From Pseudomonas sp. MYb327 (GTDB lineage: Bacteria; Pseudomonadota; Gammaproteobacteria; Pseudomonadales; Pseudomonadaceae), in assembly GCF_040438925.1 (NCBI RefSeq), contig NZ_CP159258.1, positions 2,990,001 through 3,054,000 of the forward strand: a stretch of DNA of 64,000 nucleotides, read 5' to 3'. Position numbers and translations under genes: made by a program. Shown here one piece after another: positions 17,240 to 26,019 of this stretch (within the stretch, counting starts at the first letter, position 1; each line of letters begins with the position of its first letter). The notes under the pieces were generated by a model that was given only the letters and a program-made list of their open reading frames with translations, did not search any database and had not been told where the DNA came from.

Positions 17240-17326
17240 CTGTAGGAGCCGGCTTGCTGGCGATTTTGGCCTTCACGCCTTGCATCGATTTCGAGGCCGC
17301 CATCGCTGGCAAGCCAGCTCCTACAG
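17240..17326. repeat. Single REP pair inside the oxidase operon
   Basis: Facing TGTAGGAGCCGGCTTGCTGGCG and CGCTGGCAAGCCAGCTCCTACA arms lie in the gap between the oxidase and the beta-propeller gene. They may trim or stabilise the mRNA at this point. Confidence 0.85.
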
Positions 17327-17344
17327 GTGTTGCGTTTGCCTGCA

Positions 17345-20300
17345 CTACGGCGCCGGTGCCGGTTCCGGTTCGTTGGTCACCCGCAGCAGCCCCCACAACC
17401 CGGAGGTGTTGCCATAGGCGCCGTAGTCGCGGAACAGATAGTCACCCGGTATCGCGTTGACGCCCCCGGCGCTTGGCAGCATGAAACTGAAGTGCGCTGC
17501 CGGCAGAACGCTCTCGTGGGCGCCGATGTACATCGACATCGGGTTGTAGCCGAACTTCACCGAACCCACGCCAGGCGTGCCCATTGGATAGCCACCGGTA
17601 TCGCTCTTCTCCGACAGGAACGGGTTGGTCGACCAGACGTGCCCGTCAAGCTGGAAGGTCGTGCCGCGACTGCCGCCGGTAGGCATCAGGATGTGCGTGC
17701 GGAACGGTTGCCCCGGCTTGACGTACAGCACCGGCGTTTGCGGATCACCACCCACCAGCGCGTTGCTGTAGGCCATGTGCGCATTCACCATGTCGCCGTA
17801 GCCTGCGCCATCGGCATGGCCGAACGGTGCATCCGGCGCCAGGCCGAAGCGATACCACAGCGGTTCGGTCTTGTAGTTGATGGCCATGCTGGAGTTGTCC
17901 TGCGGATCAGTCGGCACGCCAAACCCTTCCGCCGCAATGCCTTCCACCGGCCGACCATTGGCCCAGCGAGTGTTCAGGGCTTTCTGCCAGACCATCGCAA
18001 AGTCGCGGTAGGGGGTTTGCCCCGGTGCGGTCACCGTTGCATTCACTTTGCGCGTGTCTTCAACCCAGGTGGCGCCGACCGGCAAGATGCTCATCGCGCC
18101 GGCCAGGCCTTTTTGCGACTGCTTGATCACGTCCGCCGGGGTGATGTTCAAGCCGCCAAACTCGATGGCCGTGGAATTGATGTTGTCGACATTGCGCCCC
18201 AGTTGCGTGATCGGTTTGCCCTCACGCTCCAGGTGCCCGGCGTAGTACTGATAGGTACGGGTCGGGTACGCACCGCTGCTGCCGACACGCGGTGGCACGG
18301 TCTGGATCGGGTTGGCGCCAACGTTGGTGCCGTCGGATTTGGTGATGTCGTACGCCAGCAATTGCGCGTGCAGACCCACGTGGCTCGACGGCCGCATCAG
18401 GTTGTTGCTGAAGGTGGTCGAACCGGTGCCGCTGTTGCGATCACGCTTGACCATGCCTTGCATCACCGCGGTCTGGGTCAGGTCTGGCATGACGCTCGGC
18501 AGACGGTTTTCCAGGGTGACGTTGATGCAATCACCGGCCGCTGCGCGCAGCACCAGCGGTTCTACTGGCACACCGGGTTTGAGCTTGCCGGTGGTAGGGT
18601 CGAGATCAGCCTTGCGCACATACAGGATCGCGGTCGGGTCATGCAGCGGCCCGCTTTGCCCGCCGATGGTGATGGTTTCACCGTCTTCAGGGTCGACCAC
18701 GGTGACCTGCGGAATGCTCACGGTCCGCGAGTTCAACACCAGGGTGCCGCCCGCTGGATTCAACGGCCCGCCAACATGCTGGCCGAGTCCCGCCGGGTCA
18801 CCGATGGTCAAGCCCAACGGATTGGTGAGGATGTCGTTGGCCAGCGCCGCGACCACTTCATAGTTGCGTTGCGGCGTTGGCCGGGTACCGATGCCGTTAG
18901 GGTTGGCGCCGATCCGTGGGCAAACCCCGTCGAAGGCCACGGTGTTGCGCATGCCGGTTGGCTTGGCGTTGTTCGGCAGCGCGAACAAATCGCTGCGTTG
19001 CGCCGTGTAATTGCGCATCACGCCCCAGATCCCGCTCCAGTAGCCTTCGATCGACGCGTCCATCGAGTACAAATAGTCTCCCGTGGTCGCCGCCGAACTG
19101 GACAGCATCGACACCGGCGCAATGAAGCCCATCTGCTCGGAGATGCCGATCATTTGCGACGCGCGCCAGCCGGAGTTGGAGCTGTTGCCGAAGCCGGAAC
19201 CGCTTTGCAGCCACTTCACGCCGTGCAGGGTGACGTTGTGCTCCTCTTCGTGACCGCCGGCATGCACCCGCAGCCGCACGTTGTCACCGGTGTAGGTACG
19301 CAGCATCGGGGTGAACGGATCGCCCGGTTCGGCGCCGCCCTTGTTGATGTGCGGCGGGAACAGCGTGGTGCCGCCCGTTGGGCCGGTGGCCGCGGTGATC
19401 AGGTTCGGCGCCAGGTTCATCGCCGGGATCGCACGGTCGGTACGGCTTTGCATGGCGTACGCGAGGTCGCCGCCCAGGCCGTCGGCCTGCATACCGCGCT
19501 TGCCGTCCGGGCCGACCTTGTTCGGGTCGTACACTCGCAGGGCCAGCGGTTCGTTGCGGTAATTGACCACGAACATGCCAGGGTCATCCACCGAGATCGC
19601 TTGTGGGCATGGCCGGGTCGGGCAACCTGGCACCATCCCGCCCTGCACTTCCAGGACACCGTCCAACAAGGTGCTGGCGTTGTTGCGCACCGGCGGGTTA
19701 ATGGCGTAGCGGAAGCTGTCGGCGGTGGCCGGGAAGCCTTGCGCATTCGGCTTGCCGTCCGGGCCTGCGCCGACGTACACACCGGCTTCATAGGCGTGCT
19801 GGAAGTCGCTGTATTCGAGGAAGAACTCACGGAAGCTGTCGTTCTTGCCATCGCCGTCGATGTCACCGGTAGAAATCACCGCTTGCCACGAAGTCGGCCC
19901 GCCGTCCTGACGCGCGCCGCTGTACAACGGCTCGCCGGTTTCGGCGTGGAACCAGGTGGAACCGGCCGGCTCAGCCAGCACGGTGGCGTACAGGCCAATC
20001 TGTTGGTGAGTCGATGGGCCGAGGTGGTCGTGGGTGAAAATGGTGCCCAGGCCACGGTCGACGCCTTTGGCGTTCACCACCGGATCGACGAACCAGCGCT
20101 GCATCGCGGTCCGCGCGCCGACCCAGTCAGCCCGGCCAAATTGGCCAAAGTATGGGTGGTTCTTGGCTTTCGGGCAGGCCGGTGTGCCGTCACGCGGATC
20201 GGCGCCTTCGCACTGGTTGAACTCGCGGATGGCGTGGATGCGTTCTTGCACCGCACCTGGGGAAAGAACGCCATCTTCGTAGTTCCAGCCGTTGGACGAA

Positions 20301-23182
20301 CCATCGGCAGACACCAGGTCCCACTTCGGCAGGTGAATGTGCTGGCCAATCACGTCGGTCGGCGTGCGCACCTGATAGTCGTCCATCTCATAGGTGGCCG
20401 GCACCAGGTTGGTTTGCTGGTACTGCACGCAGTCGAAGGTGTTCATGCGCATCACCAGCGGTTCTGGCGGACGCTGCTTGGTGATCACCGGCCAGGCATC
20501 TTCCCAGAGCGCCAGGATGCGCGCTTGTGGGAAGTGGTAGCCGACCTTGTTATAGACCGCGTCGAACTGGATGTTGGCCGCCTTGTAGATGCGCGGACGG
20601 TCAGCCGTGAAGGACGAGGCACCGATGAACGACATGCCGTCGAGCCGCTCGCCACTGTTGAATTCGCCGGTGCCAGCGCTGCTGCTCAAGCGTTTCTGGC
20701 GGTCGTCCATGCATGGCTCGTAGTACGGCGCACCGGCCATCGGCAAGGCACCGTTAGTGCGGAAGGCACGGGCAACGATCTGATTACCCGGCAACAAGGC
20801 GAAGCTTGGGTGATCCTTTTTGGCGTGGAACGCCATGGCCGCTTGCTCGACTTCGGTGCCCTCTTCCGGCAGGTAAATCGGCTTGGCTCGCGTCACCGTT
20901 TTGGAGAAATCCAGCGAGGTGGTAATGGTCTCGGCTTCGCCACCGGCAGACACGCCGTCCAGCGCATGACGTCCCAAGCCACCGTTCCAGCCACCGGACT
21001 GCGCCGGGTCAAGGTTGGCCCACAGGGCTTTGCCCGTGGCCTTCAGGGCTTGCGCCGAGGCGGCGTCGAGCATGTCCAGCGGCGGGGTCGGTGGGCGTTG
21101 GCCGACCGAACTTTCCATGCCGCCGATCCAGAATGGATAGCCTGGGTTTTTCAGGGTGCCGTCAGCGTTGCGGTTGGCTTCGCTGCGATCCACCAATGCC
21201 AGGGAACCGATGGCCTGGGCGCCACCGCTGCCGCCATGGTGCTCGCCGTCATCGTCGTCTTCTTCGTCATCGTCATCGTCGTTGGCGGCCACCAGGGTCT
21301 CGCCGATTTTCGGTACGACCGCGACTTTGCCTGGCATTGGTGCCATGGCTTTGCCGGGTAGCGGCACCACCGCTGGAATCGGCGTGCCGGCAACAATTTC
21401 GCCATCGGGCAAGGCCCGTGCACCCGCTGCAGGTTTACCGCTGCGCAAGGCATAAGGTTCGCTGTGGAAACCGTCGTTACCCTGTTGCGAGACTTCGAGT
21501 TTGGTGCCTTCTTCAAACACGTCGTGCACCCGCCACATGGCCCACATGCCTTGGGCGAAGTGCGGGTAGAAGTGGCAGTGATAGATCGCATCGCCCGCTA
21601 CCCGATTGCGGTTGCCCGAACCGCCGTTGGCGATTTCATAGGTGTAGCCGGCGCCCGGGCCGATGCCCTGGGCGTCCACGTAGTCGGAGTTGTCATCGTT
21701 GGGGTTGAACAGCCACTGATGCCCGTGCAGGTGGAAGATGTGCTGCTCATGACCGTTGTGGGTGTTGCGGAATTTGACGAAGTCACCGATGTAGCTGTGG
21801 TTGACGTTGGACGGCTCGGACGGATACAGCGCCATGGTCGCCTTGACGCCCACCTGATCGGCGCTCGGTGTCTGGCCGGGGGTGATGCCTTCGAGGCCGG
21901 CGTTGGCCGGCACGTCCACCAGCATCGCCACGTCGCCGACGGTGTGGGAGCTGAGGAAGAATTCTTCGTAGGCGCAGGACAGGCAATCGTGCATCGGCCC
22001 CACGCCAAGACGGTTGGCCACCACTTCGGCGCCCATGCCACCCGAGCCATAGTTGATCATGAACGAATCGCGGGTCGGCTCCAGCACGTGGGCCATCACC
22101 GGGTCGGCCCAGTAGGCGGGGAACGCTTGGGTCGCGGCGGTTTCATCCTGGAACTGTGAAGCGAAATCGCGGAACGGCTCCAGTCGATTGGGGATTGCCG
22201 GGTTGCGTTTGCCAACGGACTCCAGCGGATAAGTCGAAGGCGGGAAGCTGCCATCGGCGTTGCTGCCCATGACGATCGCATCGCTCTCGCTGGAAATGAT
22301 TTCGTTGCCGTCGACCATGTTGATGATCGGCGTGCCGGCCTTGCCTTCACGAACCCACGGTTCGCGTTGTGGATAGCGGGCCTGGTAATCGACGATCGGC
22401 TGACCGGCCGGGGTACGCCCGGTGGTGGCCAGGCGCATCTCTTCTTCGGTCACGGTGTTGCGGTAAGTGCGGCCGCCCTTGGGCACTACCACCACCTGAC
22501 CAAACAAACCGTTGGCCACGTTACCGGCCGCCCCTTCGCCGCCGAAGGTTGCGCCACGGCTACTGGCGGCGAACACCCCTTCGCGCTCTGCGTACAAGGT
22601 GTAGGAACGGGTCGCCCCCGGTGCGATCAAGGAATTGGCATTGCGCCCGGTGAACGAAGCGATGTCATCGATGCTGTTGACCGCTTGCATGCCGTTGACC
22701 TGGAAACCGACATGCCGGTCGGCGACTTGCTCGTCGACCTTGAAGTTTTCGTTGTTACCGATTTCGATGCCTTCTTCTTCCTCGCCCTCCTCTTCCTCGC
22801 CGCCGTCGTGGGAACCGGGGTTGGCCTGATAGGCCAGCAGGTTTTGCAGGTTGATGGTCAGGCAGTCACCGGCGGCCACCCGCAGCACCAGCGGACGTGG
22901 ACGCTTGTCGGGCCGCAGCGAAACCTTCCCGGGCACTGCCGCACCGCCCTGAGCGAGTGAGACGTCGTGGTCATCGACCACATCGCGACGCAGGGCGAAC
23001 ATCATGCCGTTGACGTTCTGCGCACCGAGTCGGTTGAACATCAGCGGCTGGTCCAGCGCCACGACGTTAGCCACCAGGTTGCGCTCACAACGCGCTGCCG
23101 CTTCGGCGAATTCGATGCCGAGCATCGATGCGGCCAACAGCAGCCAGGGAAGGACGGATGGAACGTGGAAAATGCCGCTCAT
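17345..23182 (-). CDS. Giant multicopper oxidase, MnxG/McoA/MofA type (putative Mn(II) oxidase)
   Basis: The protein is about 1945 residues, several times a laccase, as in Mn(II)-oxidising multicopper oxidases of Pseudomonas (MnxG, McoA) and Leptothrix (MofA). It has a signal peptide. Copper sites include HIFHLHGHQW (~482), the type 1/trinuclear site HCHFYPHFAQGM (~533), THDHLGPSTHQQ (~1045), HNVTLHGVKW (~1315) and a late QLDGHVW (~1847). Several cupredoxin domains are implied. Two acidic inserts stand out, an EEEE-rich one at ~127-142 and DDDDDEEDDDD at ~631-645. The start at 23182 follows a GTG that is also possible. SCO, cytochrome and PPIase genes follow in the operon. I cannot tell mnxG from mcoA orthology here, so no symbol is given. 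Confidence 0.9.
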   Translation of the reverse strand: MSGIFHVPSVLPWLLLAASMLGIEFAEAAARCERNLVANVVALDQPLMFNRLGAQNVNGMMFALRRDVVDDHDVSLAQGGAAVPGKVSLRPDKRPRPLVLRVAAGDCLTINLQNLLAYQANPGSHDGGEEEEGEEEEGIEIGNNENFKVDEQVADRHVGFQVNGMQAVNSIDDIASFTGRNANSLIAPGATRSYTLYAEREGVFAASSRGATFGGEGAAGNVANGLFGQVVVVPKGGRTYRNTVTEEEMRLATTGRTPAGQPIVDYQARYPQREPWVREGKAGTPIINMVDGNEIISSESDAIVMGSNADGSFPPSTYPLESVGKRNPAIPNRLEPFRDFASQFQDETAATQAFPAYWADPVMAHVLEPTRDSFMINYGSGGMGAEVVANRLGVGPMHDCLSCAYEEFFLSSHTVGDVAMLVDVPANAGLEGITPGQTPSADQVGVKATMALYPSEPSNVNHSYIGDFVKFRNTHNGHEQHIFHLHGHQWLFNPNDDNSDYVDAQGIGPGAGYTYEIANGGSGNRNRVAGDAIYHCHFYPHFAQGMWAMWRVHDVFEEGTKLEVSQQGNDGFHSEPYALRSGKPAAGARALPDGEIVAGTPIPAVVPLPGKAMAPMPGKVAVVPKIGETLVAANDDDDDEEDDDDGEHHGGSGGAQAIGSLALVDRSEANRNADGTLKNPGYPFWIGGMESSVGQRPPTPPLDMLDAASAQALKATGKALWANLDPAQSGGWNGGLGRHALDGVSAGGEAETITTSLDFSKTVTRAKPIYLPEEGTEVEQAAMAFHAKKDHPSFALLPGNQIVARAFRTNGALPMAGAPYYEPCMDDRQKRLSSSAGTGEFNSGERLDGMSFIGASSFTADRPRIYKAANIQFDAVYNKVGYHFPQARILALWEDAWPVITKQRPPEPLVMRMNTFDCVQYQQTNLVPATYEMDDYQVRTPTDVIGQHIHLPKWDLVSADGSSNGWNYEDGVLSPGAVQERIHAIREFNQCEGADPRDGTPACPKAKNHPYFGQFGRADWVGARTAMQRWFVDPVVNAKGVDRGLGTIFTHDHLGPSTHQQIGLYATVLAEPAGSTWFHAETGEPLYSGARQDGGPTSWQAVISTGDIDGDGKNDSFREFFLEYSDFQHAYEAGVYVGAGPDGKPNAQGFPATADSFRYAINPPVRNNASTLLDGVLEVQGGMVPGCPTRPCPQAISVDDPGMFVVNYRNEPLALRVYDPNKVGPDGKRGMQADGLGGDLAYAMQSRTDRAIPAMNLAPNLITAATGPTGGTTLFPPHINKGGAEPGDPFTPMLRTYTGDNVRLRVHAGGHEEEHNVTLHGVKWLQSGSGFGNSSNSGWRASQMIGISEQMGFIAPVSMLSSSAATTGDYLYSMDASIEGYWSGIWGVMRNYTAQRSDLFALPNNAKPTGMRNTVAFDGVCPRIGANPNGIGTRPTPQRNYEVVAALANDILTNPLGLTIGDPAGLGQHVGGPLNPAGGTLVLNSRTVSIPQVTVVDPEDGETITIGGQSGPLHDPTAILYVRKADLDPTTGKLKPGVPVEPLVLRAAAGDCINVTLENRLPSVMPDLTQTAVMQGMVKRDRNSGTGSTTFSNNLMRPSSHVGLHAQLLAYDITKSDGTNVGANPIQTVPPRVGSSGAYPTRTYQYYAGHLEREGKPITQLGRNVDNINSTAIEFGGLNITPADVIKQSQKGLAGAMSILPVGATWVEDTRKVNATVTAPGQTPYRDFAMVWQKALNTRWANGRPVEGIAAEGFGVPTDPQDNSSMAINYKTEPLWYRFGLAPDAPFGHADGAGYGDMVNAHMAYSNALVGGDPQTPVLYVKPGQPFRTHILMPTGGSRGTTFQLDGHVWSTNPFLSEKSDTGGYPMGTPGVGSVKFGYNPMSMYIGAHESVLPAAHFSFMLPSAGGVNAIPGDYLFRDYGAYGNTSGLWGLLRVTNEPEPAPAP

Positions 23183-23238
23183 GATCACGGGCCTCGCTGT
23201 GGGTGCTCACAGGGAATAATTCTCGACAAGACCCTCAG

Positions 23239-23254
23239 AGCAATCTGTATGCCA
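23239..23254 (-). promoter_or_regulatory. Sigma-54 -24/-12 box of the multicopper oxidase operon
   Basis: The minus strand reads TGGCATACAGATTGCT, a near-perfect fit to TGGCACG-N4-TTGCW with GG and GC ten bases apart. It lies about 57 bases before the oxidase start. Mn oxidation genes of P. putida GB-1 are known to depend on a sigma-54 regulator (MnxR), which is consistent. Confidence 0.65.
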
Positions 23255-23304
23255 TAAAAATTTTAATTACTTTTCAAACACTTACGGTTATCAGTTAATT
23301 CATC

Positions 23305-23369
23305 GGGGGAAATCCCCCACAAATTCCCCACTTTTTCGCCGGGGCCACCATGCCCCAATGTTGGGGAAA
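23305..23369. promoter_or_regulatory. G/C-tract palindromes upstream of the oxidase promoter
   Basis: GGGGGAAATCCCCC (23305-23318), a TTCCCCA half-site (23324) and CCCCAATGTTGGGGAA (23353) lie 50-115 bases upstream of the sigma-54 box. The last has the same CCCC-N6-GGGGAA form as the two sites before the secretion operon. Confidence 0.5.
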
Positions 23370-23387
23370 CCCGCCCCGGCTGATCGG

Positions 23388-23996
23388 TCACAGCGGGGCG
23401 TCCGCCGACAGGCCCTGCAAACGCCGGTATTGGCGCAGTACGCTGGGCACATAACGCTGGGTTTCGGCGAACGGCGGGATCACTCCGCCACGGCTGAGCA
23501 CCGCTTGCGGCCCGGCGTTGTAGGCGGCTACGGCGAGGGCGATGTCGTTGTCGAACATCGTCATCAGGCGTTTGAGGTAACGGGCTCCGCCCTGGATATT
23601 GGCCTTGGGGTCGTAGACGTTTTTCACGCCCATCTCGCGGGCGGTGTCGGGCATCAATTGCATCAGGCCACCGGCGCCCTGGGCTGACACGGCGCTGGGG
23701 TTGTAGGCCGATTCGGTCTTGATCACCGCATGCAGCAGCGCCGCCGGCAATTCATTGGCCGTAGCCGCCGCCGACACCAGCTCGGCGTAGGGTTGGGCGG
23801 CGATCATCTGCGGCTGCTGATCGAGGCTGACCAGTGCTGCGGTGGGCTCCTGAATCACCCGTTCATAGTGGCGACCGGGGCGGTGGACGTTGGACAAAAC
23901 GAAGTTGCCCTTGCTGTCCTTGGAAACGAACACGTCGGCCTGAGCGACGCTGGCCAGCAGCATCATGCCGAGCAGCCCTGTGGTGAGTGTTTTCAT
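23388..23996 (-). CDS. Lytic transglycosylase, SLT domain
   Basis: The 202-residue protein has a signal peptide ending at VAQADV, a short N-terminal DUF4124-like strand region (VFVSKDSKGNFVLSN), then a Slt-type lysozyme fold. The fold has the catalytic Glu in HAVIKTESAYNP, the Q-GAGGLMQLMPDTA motif and AAYNAGPQAV. It cleaves peptidoglycan and could open the wall for the secretion machine next door. The ATG at 23996 gives the signal peptide; longer upstream readings are not supported. It is divergent from gspG. Confidence 0.9.
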   Translation of the reverse strand: MKTLTTGLLGMMLLASVAQADVFVSKDSKGNFVLSNVHRPGRHYERVIQEPTAALVSLDQQPQMIAAQPYAELVSAAATANELPAALLHAVIKTESAYNPSAVSAQGAGGLMQLMPDTAREMGVKNVYDPKANIQGGARYLKRLMTMFDNDIALAVAAYNAGPQAVLSRGGVIPPFAETQRYVPSVLRQYRRLQGLSADAPL

Positions 23997-24017
23997 TGTT
24001 ATGACTCCCGTGGCCGG

Positions 24018-24042
24018 CCCCGAAAAATGGGGGTAATGCCCC
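24018..24042. promoter_or_regulatory. CCCC/GGGG palindromes between the transglycosylase and gspG
   Basis: CCCC-N7-GGGG (24018-24032) overlaps GGGGG-TAATG-CCCC (24029-24042). This resembles the sites at 11285-11346 and 23305-23369 but with one base more in the spacer. It lies about 160 bases upstream of gspG. Confidence 0.35.
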
Positions 24043-24067
24043 AATGGCCGGTCGCTTATGAGCCATA

Positions 24068-24083
24068 CGCAAGCACTGTGCCG
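24068..24083 (-). promoter_or_regulatory. Sigma-54-like box upstream of the transglycosylase
   Basis: The minus strand reads CGGCACAGTGCTTGCG: GGCAC and TTGC with GG and GC ten bases apart, about 72 bases before the start codon. Confidence 0.5.
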
Positions 24084-24202
24084 AAAGCGCGAAAGCCCGT
24101 AGCACGCGGGATGCAGGGGGATGGCAAAACCTTCAACGGGCCTTTGCATGGCAATTGCATAAGCCCTTGTTGCGACCCTTCTGCCGACTGTGTGAGGTCA
24201 TC

Positions 24203-24652
24203 ATGAATCAACGTCCGTGTTTCGCCCCGCGTGGCTTTTCCTCTAAAACCGAGCGCGGGTTCACCTTGCTGGAACTGTTGGTGGTGCTGGTGGTGCTGGG
24301 GCTGTTGGCCGGCATCGTCGCGCCGAAGTATTTCGCGCAACTGGGCCGTTCCGAAGTGAAAGTGGCCAAGGCGCAAATAGAAGGTCTTGGCAAGGCCCTG
24401 GACTTGTACCGCCTGGAGGTCGGCCATTACCCGTCGACAGAACAGGGCTTGCAGGCATTGGTCACCGCACCCAGCGACGAAACCCGCTGGACCGGCCCGT
24501 ACTTGCAGAAAAAACTGCCGCAGGACCCGTGGGGCCGCAATTACAACTACCGCTACCCCGGCGAAAACGGCGAGTACGACCTGCTGTCGATGGGCAAGGA
24601 CGGCCAACCCGGCGGCGAAGGCGAAAACGCCGAAGTCACCAGTTGGCAGTAA
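24203..24652 (+). CDS. gspG: GspG, major pseudopilin of a type II secretion system
   Basis: The 149-residue protein has a basic leader and cleavage site R-G/FTLLELLVVLVVLGLLAG with Glu5, a long amphipathic helix (AKAQIEGLGKALDLYRLEVG) and the classical GspG domain: YPSTEQGLQAL, LPQDPWGRNYNY and DLLSMGKDG-GGEGENAEV, the calcium-binding region. The ATG at 24203 has GAGG eight bases upstream. gspF follows after five bases. It is clearly closer to canonical GspG than the pseudopilins at 3221-4587. It is encoded on the opposite side of the oxidase operon from the rest of the machine. Confidence 0.95.
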   Translation: MNQRPCFAPRGFSSKTERGFTLLELLVVLVVLGLLAGIVAPKYFAQLGRSEVKVAKAQIEGLGKALDLYRLEVGHYPSTEQGLQALVTAPSDETRWTGPYLQKKLPQDPWGRNYNYRYPGENGEYDLLSMGKDGQPGGEGENAEVTSWQ

Positions 24653-24657
24653 CGGAA

Positions 24658-25854
24658 ATGGCGACCATGCGTTTTCACCTCAAAGCAGTAGGCAAGGCTG
24701 GTGTGGTGTCCATGACCGTCGAAGCGCCGGGCCACAGCGAGGCCCGGCGCATCGCCGAAGACCAGGGCCTGCGGGTGGTTAGCCTGCACGCCGAGCGACA
24801 CTGGCGGGCGTTGCGCCTCAAGCAGCGCGAGACGTTCAACCTGGTGTTGTTCAGCCAGGAACTGACAACCCTGCTCAATGCCGGCCTGCCGTTGATCGAC
24901 GCGCTTGAAAGCCTGGCGGAAAAAGAAAACGCGCCACAGGCCCGCAAGACCTTGAGCGAACTGGTGCGCCTGCTTTATGAAGGCAAATCGTTTTCCCAGG
25001 CCTTGGGTCAGTTGTCGGCGGTGTTCCCGCCGCTGTACGTTGCCCTGGTCCAGTCCAGCGAGAAGACCGGCGCCGTGGGAGAAGCCCTGGGCCGATACGT
25101 CAGCTATCGCCAGCGCATGGACGAAGTTCGCCAGAAGATCGTCAGCGCGTCGATCTACCCCATGCTGTTGCTGGTGGTGGGCGGTGGCGTGGTGTTGTTT
25201 TTGATGGGCTATGTGGTGCCGCGCTTCAGTCTGGTGTTCGAAGGGCTGGGCTCGAACCTGCCATGGCTGTCGCAAATCCTGATGAGCAGCGGCATGTTCC
25301 TGCACGCCCATCAGGGCGAATTTTTCGGCGCACTGGTGGCAATCGTCGTCACCCTCGCCTTTCTCCAGCGCCAGCCGTCCTTCCGTCGGGGCCTGGACCG
25401 CTTGATCGAAAAACTTCCGGCGGTGCATCAGCGCATCTTCATGTACGAGTTGGCGCGGTTCTACCGGTCCCTGGGAATTCTGCTGCAAGGCGGCATTCCC
25501 CTCGTCACCGCCATGGGCATGGTTCGCAACCTGCTCACCCCGGCCTCGCGAATGCGCCTGGATCAGGCCAGCGAACGGGTGCGCGAGGGGCAGTCATTGT
25601 CGACGGCCCTGGAACTCAATCATCTGGTGACCCCGGTGTCCCTGCGTTTGCTGCGCGCCGGCGAACAGTCCGGCAACCTCGGGCAGATGATGGAGCGCAG
25701 CGCCGACTTCTATGACGAAGAGATCAGTCGCTGGATCGAATGGTTCGTACGTCTGTTCGAACCGTTGCTCATGACCTTCATCGGCCTCTTGATCGGAGTC
25801 ATCGTGATCCTGATGTACATCCCGATTTTCGAGCTCGCCTCAAGCATTCACTAA
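24658..25854 (+). CDS. gspF: GspF, inner-membrane platform protein of a type II secretion system
   Basis: The 398-residue protein has the duplicated GspF/PilC architecture. The first cytoplasmic domain (residues ~65-165, with FSQELTTLLNAGLPLIDALESL and LVQSSEKTGAVGEALGR) is followed by a membrane helix at ~170-190. The second copy (YELARFYRSLGILLQGGIPLV; LRAGEQSGNLGQMMERSADFYDEE) ends with a membrane helix. It recruits the GspE ATPase. ATG 24658 is used; ATG 24667 is possible. This is the only GspF in the window, so the 10509-3221 operon probably depends on it. Confidence 0.95.
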   Translation: MATMRFHLKAVGKAGVVSMTVEAPGHSEARRIAEDQGLRVVSLHAERHWRALRLKQRETFNLVLFSQELTTLLNAGLPLIDALESLAEKENAPQARKTLSELVRLLYEGKSFSQALGQLSAVFPPLYVALVQSSEKTGAVGEALGRYVSYRQRMDEVRQKIVSASIYPMLLLVVGGGVVLFLMGYVVPRFSLVFEGLGSNLPWLSQILMSSGMFLHAHQGEFFGALVAIVVTLAFLQRQPSFRRGLDRLIEKLPAVHQRIFMYELARFYRSLGILLQGGIPLVTAMGMVRNLLTPASRMRLDQASERVREGQSLSTALELNHLVTPVSLRLLRAGEQSGNLGQMMERSADFYDEEISRWIEWFVRLFEPLLMTFIGLLIGVIVILMYIPIFELASSIH

Positions 25855-25887
25855 CGCTCTGCAATGGGCCTGACCGCACGGTGCAGG

Positions 25888-26004
25888 GTTTATCAATGTT
25901 CCCACTGAATAAAACCGGAGGTTGAGGTGTTTACCAACGTTCCAAGTGAATTTCCAACTGAATAAAGCGGCACGTTGCATTGTTTATCAACGTTCCAGAT
26001 GAAG
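25888..26004 (+). repeat. Three degenerate direct repeats before the glycine-rich gene
   Basis: TTTATCAATGTTCCCACTGAATAAA, TTTACCAACGTTCCAAGTGAAT and TTTATCAACGTTCCAGATGAAG start near 25890, 25931 and 25984. They are spaced 41 and 53 bases apart, just upstream of the start codon at 26020. Confidence 0.7.
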
Positions 26005-26019
26005 AAGACGGAGATCGAT

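Noticed and set aside
17327..21361. 1344-codon open frame on the plus strand
   Set aside because: It is antisense to the multicopper oxidase; high GC leaves the opposite frame open. It is rich in His, Arg, Val and Gly in a pattern typical of antisense frames, and it has no domain or ribosome site.
24138..24166. Sigma-54 promoter for gspG
   Set aside because: GGGCCTTTGCATGGCA has the right spacing but poor -24 bases, and TGGCAATTGCATAAGC has one base too many between GG and GC. Neither is convincing.
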